6,365 nucleotides of DNA from Actinomycetes bacterium (GTDB lineage: Bacteria; Actinomycetota; Acidimicrobiia; Acidimicrobiales; Palsa-688): assembly GCA_021827285.1 (NCBI GenBank), contig JAKAWM010000177.1:1-6365 (forward strand), read 5' to 3'. The notes under the pieces are model-generated. The model ran no database searches. It was not told where the DNA came from and saw nothing but the letters and a program-made list of their open reading frames with translations. Below, one piece after another: positions 5,468 through 6,365 of the stretch. Each line of letters opens with the position of its first letter. Within the stretch, counting starts at the first letter, position 1. Made by a program: the position numbers and the translations under genes.

Positions 5468-5701
5468 ATGAAGGTCTGGATAGACCAGGATCTCTGTACG
5501 GGTGACGGTCTCTGTGAGGAGATCGCGCCGGCTGTTTTCACCCTGCTGGACGACGGCCTGTCGTACGTGAAGGAGGGGGACAAGATCTTCAGCGACCCCG
5601 GAGGTCATGCCGGCCTGGCCCTGGTACCGGAAGACATGGAGGACGCCACCCGGGAGGCTGCTGAAGAGTGCCCCGGCGAGTGCATCTTCATCGAAGAGTA
5701 G
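5468..5701 (+). CDS. Single-cluster ferredoxin next to the proteasome genes
   Basis: Small acidic electron carrier of 77 residues. The cluster motif is Cys10-TGD-GL-Cys16 near the N-terminus, plus Cys68-Pro near the C-terminus. That gives three Cys ligands, with Asp13 where a fourth Cys would stand, so a [3Fe-4S] cluster, or a [4Fe-4S] cluster with Asp as ligand, is expected. Cys72 in CPGECIFIEE is an additional Cys. The opening VWIDQDLCTGDG and the GLSYVK segment match, from memory, the ferredoxin encoded beside arc in Streptomyces. No redox partner such as a cytochrome P450 or reductase is visible in the window. The gene is transcribed divergently from arc, with 225 bp between the two starts. 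The ribosome binding site is weak: GAAAGG lies 13 nt before the ATG. Ferredoxin identity is secure; its electron donor and acceptor are unknown. Confidence 0.92.
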   Translation: MKVWIDQDLCTGDGLCEEIAPAVFTLLDDGLSYVKEGDKIFSDPGGHAGLALVPEDMEDATREAAEECPGECIFIEE

Positions 5702-5738
5702 GCCCCAACCCTCCTCCGCGGACGCTACTTCTCCCCGG

Positions 5739-5767
5739 CGCCGGGTGCCGCCCGCAGGAGCCCGGCG
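5739..5767. terminator. Possible shared GC hairpin between convergent genes
   Basis: CGCCGGG (5739-5745) and CCCGGCG (5761-5767) form a perfect 7-bp stem with a 15-nt loop. An overlapping 12-bp palindrome, CCCGGCGCCGGG, lies at 5734-5745. The position between the ferredoxin stop (5701) and the protease stop (5771 side) suits a two-way terminator. There is no T-tract on either strand, so this is only a candidate. Confidence 0.3.
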
Positions 5768-5770
5768 TGA

Positions 5771-6365
5771 TCAGCCCGCTAGGCACCCCTGAGTAGAGAC
5801 TCGCCCGGCGCGTGGTACGGCCAGGAGCGGGCGCAGTTCGGAAGTGCTCAACGCATACGCGGTAGTCGTGCTGTTGGGGGCGATGGCAAAGGCGATCCCC
5901 ACCACGTCGCCATGCGCGTCCACCAGGGGCGCGCCCGAATCGCCCGGTGCCAAACTGGCTGCCAGGACATAGACGTCACGGCGGGTTTGGTGGGTGTCGT
6001 ACAGATCCCAGCCCACGGCCGTCACCTCGTCAGCGATCACAGCCGGTTGTGCGGCCAGAGCCTGTTGGCCCCCCGGGTGGCCAAATACAGCACCGCTCCC
6101 GTGGACCGTCCCCGTGCCCACGGGCAGCGCTGGTTCGCCGAGCCCGGGCACGGACAGCAGCGCCAGGTCGACGTCGGGGTTGAAGAGCACCACGGTCGCG
6201 GGCTTGGATGTGCCGTTCGGCAGGAGCACGCTCGTGCTACCGGCCGGCTCGCCGGCCACCACATGGGCGTTGGTGACGATCAGGTTGGGGGCCACCGCCC
6301 ATCCACTGCCCTCTTGTATGCGACCGCAGGCTAAGCCGTCCACCCTGACCGTCGAGGCCGATCGG
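5771..6365 (-). CDS. MarP-like trypsin-fold serine protease (5' end beyond window)
   Basis: The frame is open to the right edge, giving 197 complete codons of a chymotrypsin-fold protease domain; the start lies outside. Counting from the first complete codon, the triad is His34 (TNAHVVAG), Asp66 (FNPDVDLALL) and Ser143 (PGDSGAP). Cys13 (ACGRIQEGSGW) and Cys194, four residues from the C-terminus, match the disulfide pair of mycobacterial MarP (Rv3671c). From memory, MarP has similar spacings: Cys to His 21 in both, His to Asp 29 against 32 here, Asp to Ser 79 against 77 here. MarP is a periplasmic protease anchored by an N-terminal CvpA-like four-helix membrane domain, which would be encoded beyond 6365. 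A GTG at 6343 could mimic a start but lies inside the conserved domain and is rejected. The gene converges on the ferredoxin gene, 69 bp away, and is probably not part of the proteasome operon. Confidence 0.88.
   Translation of the reverse strand, partial: RSASTVRVDGLACGRIQEGSGWAVAPNLIVTNAHVVAGEPAGSTSVLLPNGTSKPATVVLFNPDVDLALLSVPGLGEPALPVGTGTVHGSGAVFGHPGGQQALAAQPAVIADEVTAVGWDLYDTHQTRRDVYVLAASLAPGDSGAPLVDAHGDVVGIAFAIAPNSTTTAYALSTSELRPLLAVPRAGRVSTQGCLAG

Noticed and set aside
5152..5608. Minus-strand open frames across the divergent region and the ferredoxin gene
   Set aside because: They oppose the well-supported ferredoxin, overlap the arc start in another frame and resemble no family.

Overview
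This window carries the core Pup-proteasome gene cluster of a GC-rich actinobacterium. Read on the minus strand, the order is arc/mpa (AAA+ ring ATPase), dop (deamidase/depupylase), pup (prokaryotic ubiquitin-like modifier), prcB (proteasome beta) and prcA (proteasome alpha, running off the left edge). This is the order known from Mycobacterium and Streptomyces. The combination of Pup ending in GGQ, a Dop-type enzyme, an ATPase ending in GQYL and 20S subunits points to Actinomycetota. The Pup and ferredoxin sequences do not look mycobacterial. A deep lineage such as Acidimicrobiia is possible, but that is a guess I cannot test here.

Layout, left to right. 1-563: prcA without its 3' end. 560-1396: prcB, overlapping prcA by an ATGA. 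1397-1443: a short pup-prcB spacer with two successive stem-loops, the second of which encloses the prcB start codon. 1444-1641: pup. 1656-3149: dop, ending 14 nt before pup. 3150-3460: a gene-free, very GC-rich arc-dop spacer with palindromes and a three-copy 28-bp tandem repeat that reaches into the arc stop codon. 3461-5242: arc, most likely starting at a TTG with a strong ribosome binding site rather than at the upstream GTG. 5243-5467: a divergent control region. 5468-5701 (plus strand): a one-cluster ferredoxin with a promoter-like TTGACA upstream. 5702-5770: a short convergent spacer with a GC palindrome. 5771-6365 (minus strand): the C-terminal protease domain of a MarP-like trypsin-fold serine protease, cut by the right edge.

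How the genes work together (established for the families): Dop deamidates the C-terminal Gln of Pup to Glu. PafA, which is not in this window, ligates Pup to substrate lysines. Arc/Mpa captures Pup through its N-terminal coiled coils, unfolds the conjugate and docks through its C-terminal GQYL on the PrcA ring. PrcB cleaves with its N-terminal Thr. Dop also removes Pup for recycling. The ferredoxin is a recurrent but unexplained neighbour of arc. The membrane-type protease is probably an independent gene.

No wholly new system is visible. The points most worth a second look are the start-codon hairpin in front of prcB, the Ala in place of the usual Gly before the PrcB catalytic Thr, the 28-bp repeats after arc, and the link between the ferredoxin and the proteasome genes.
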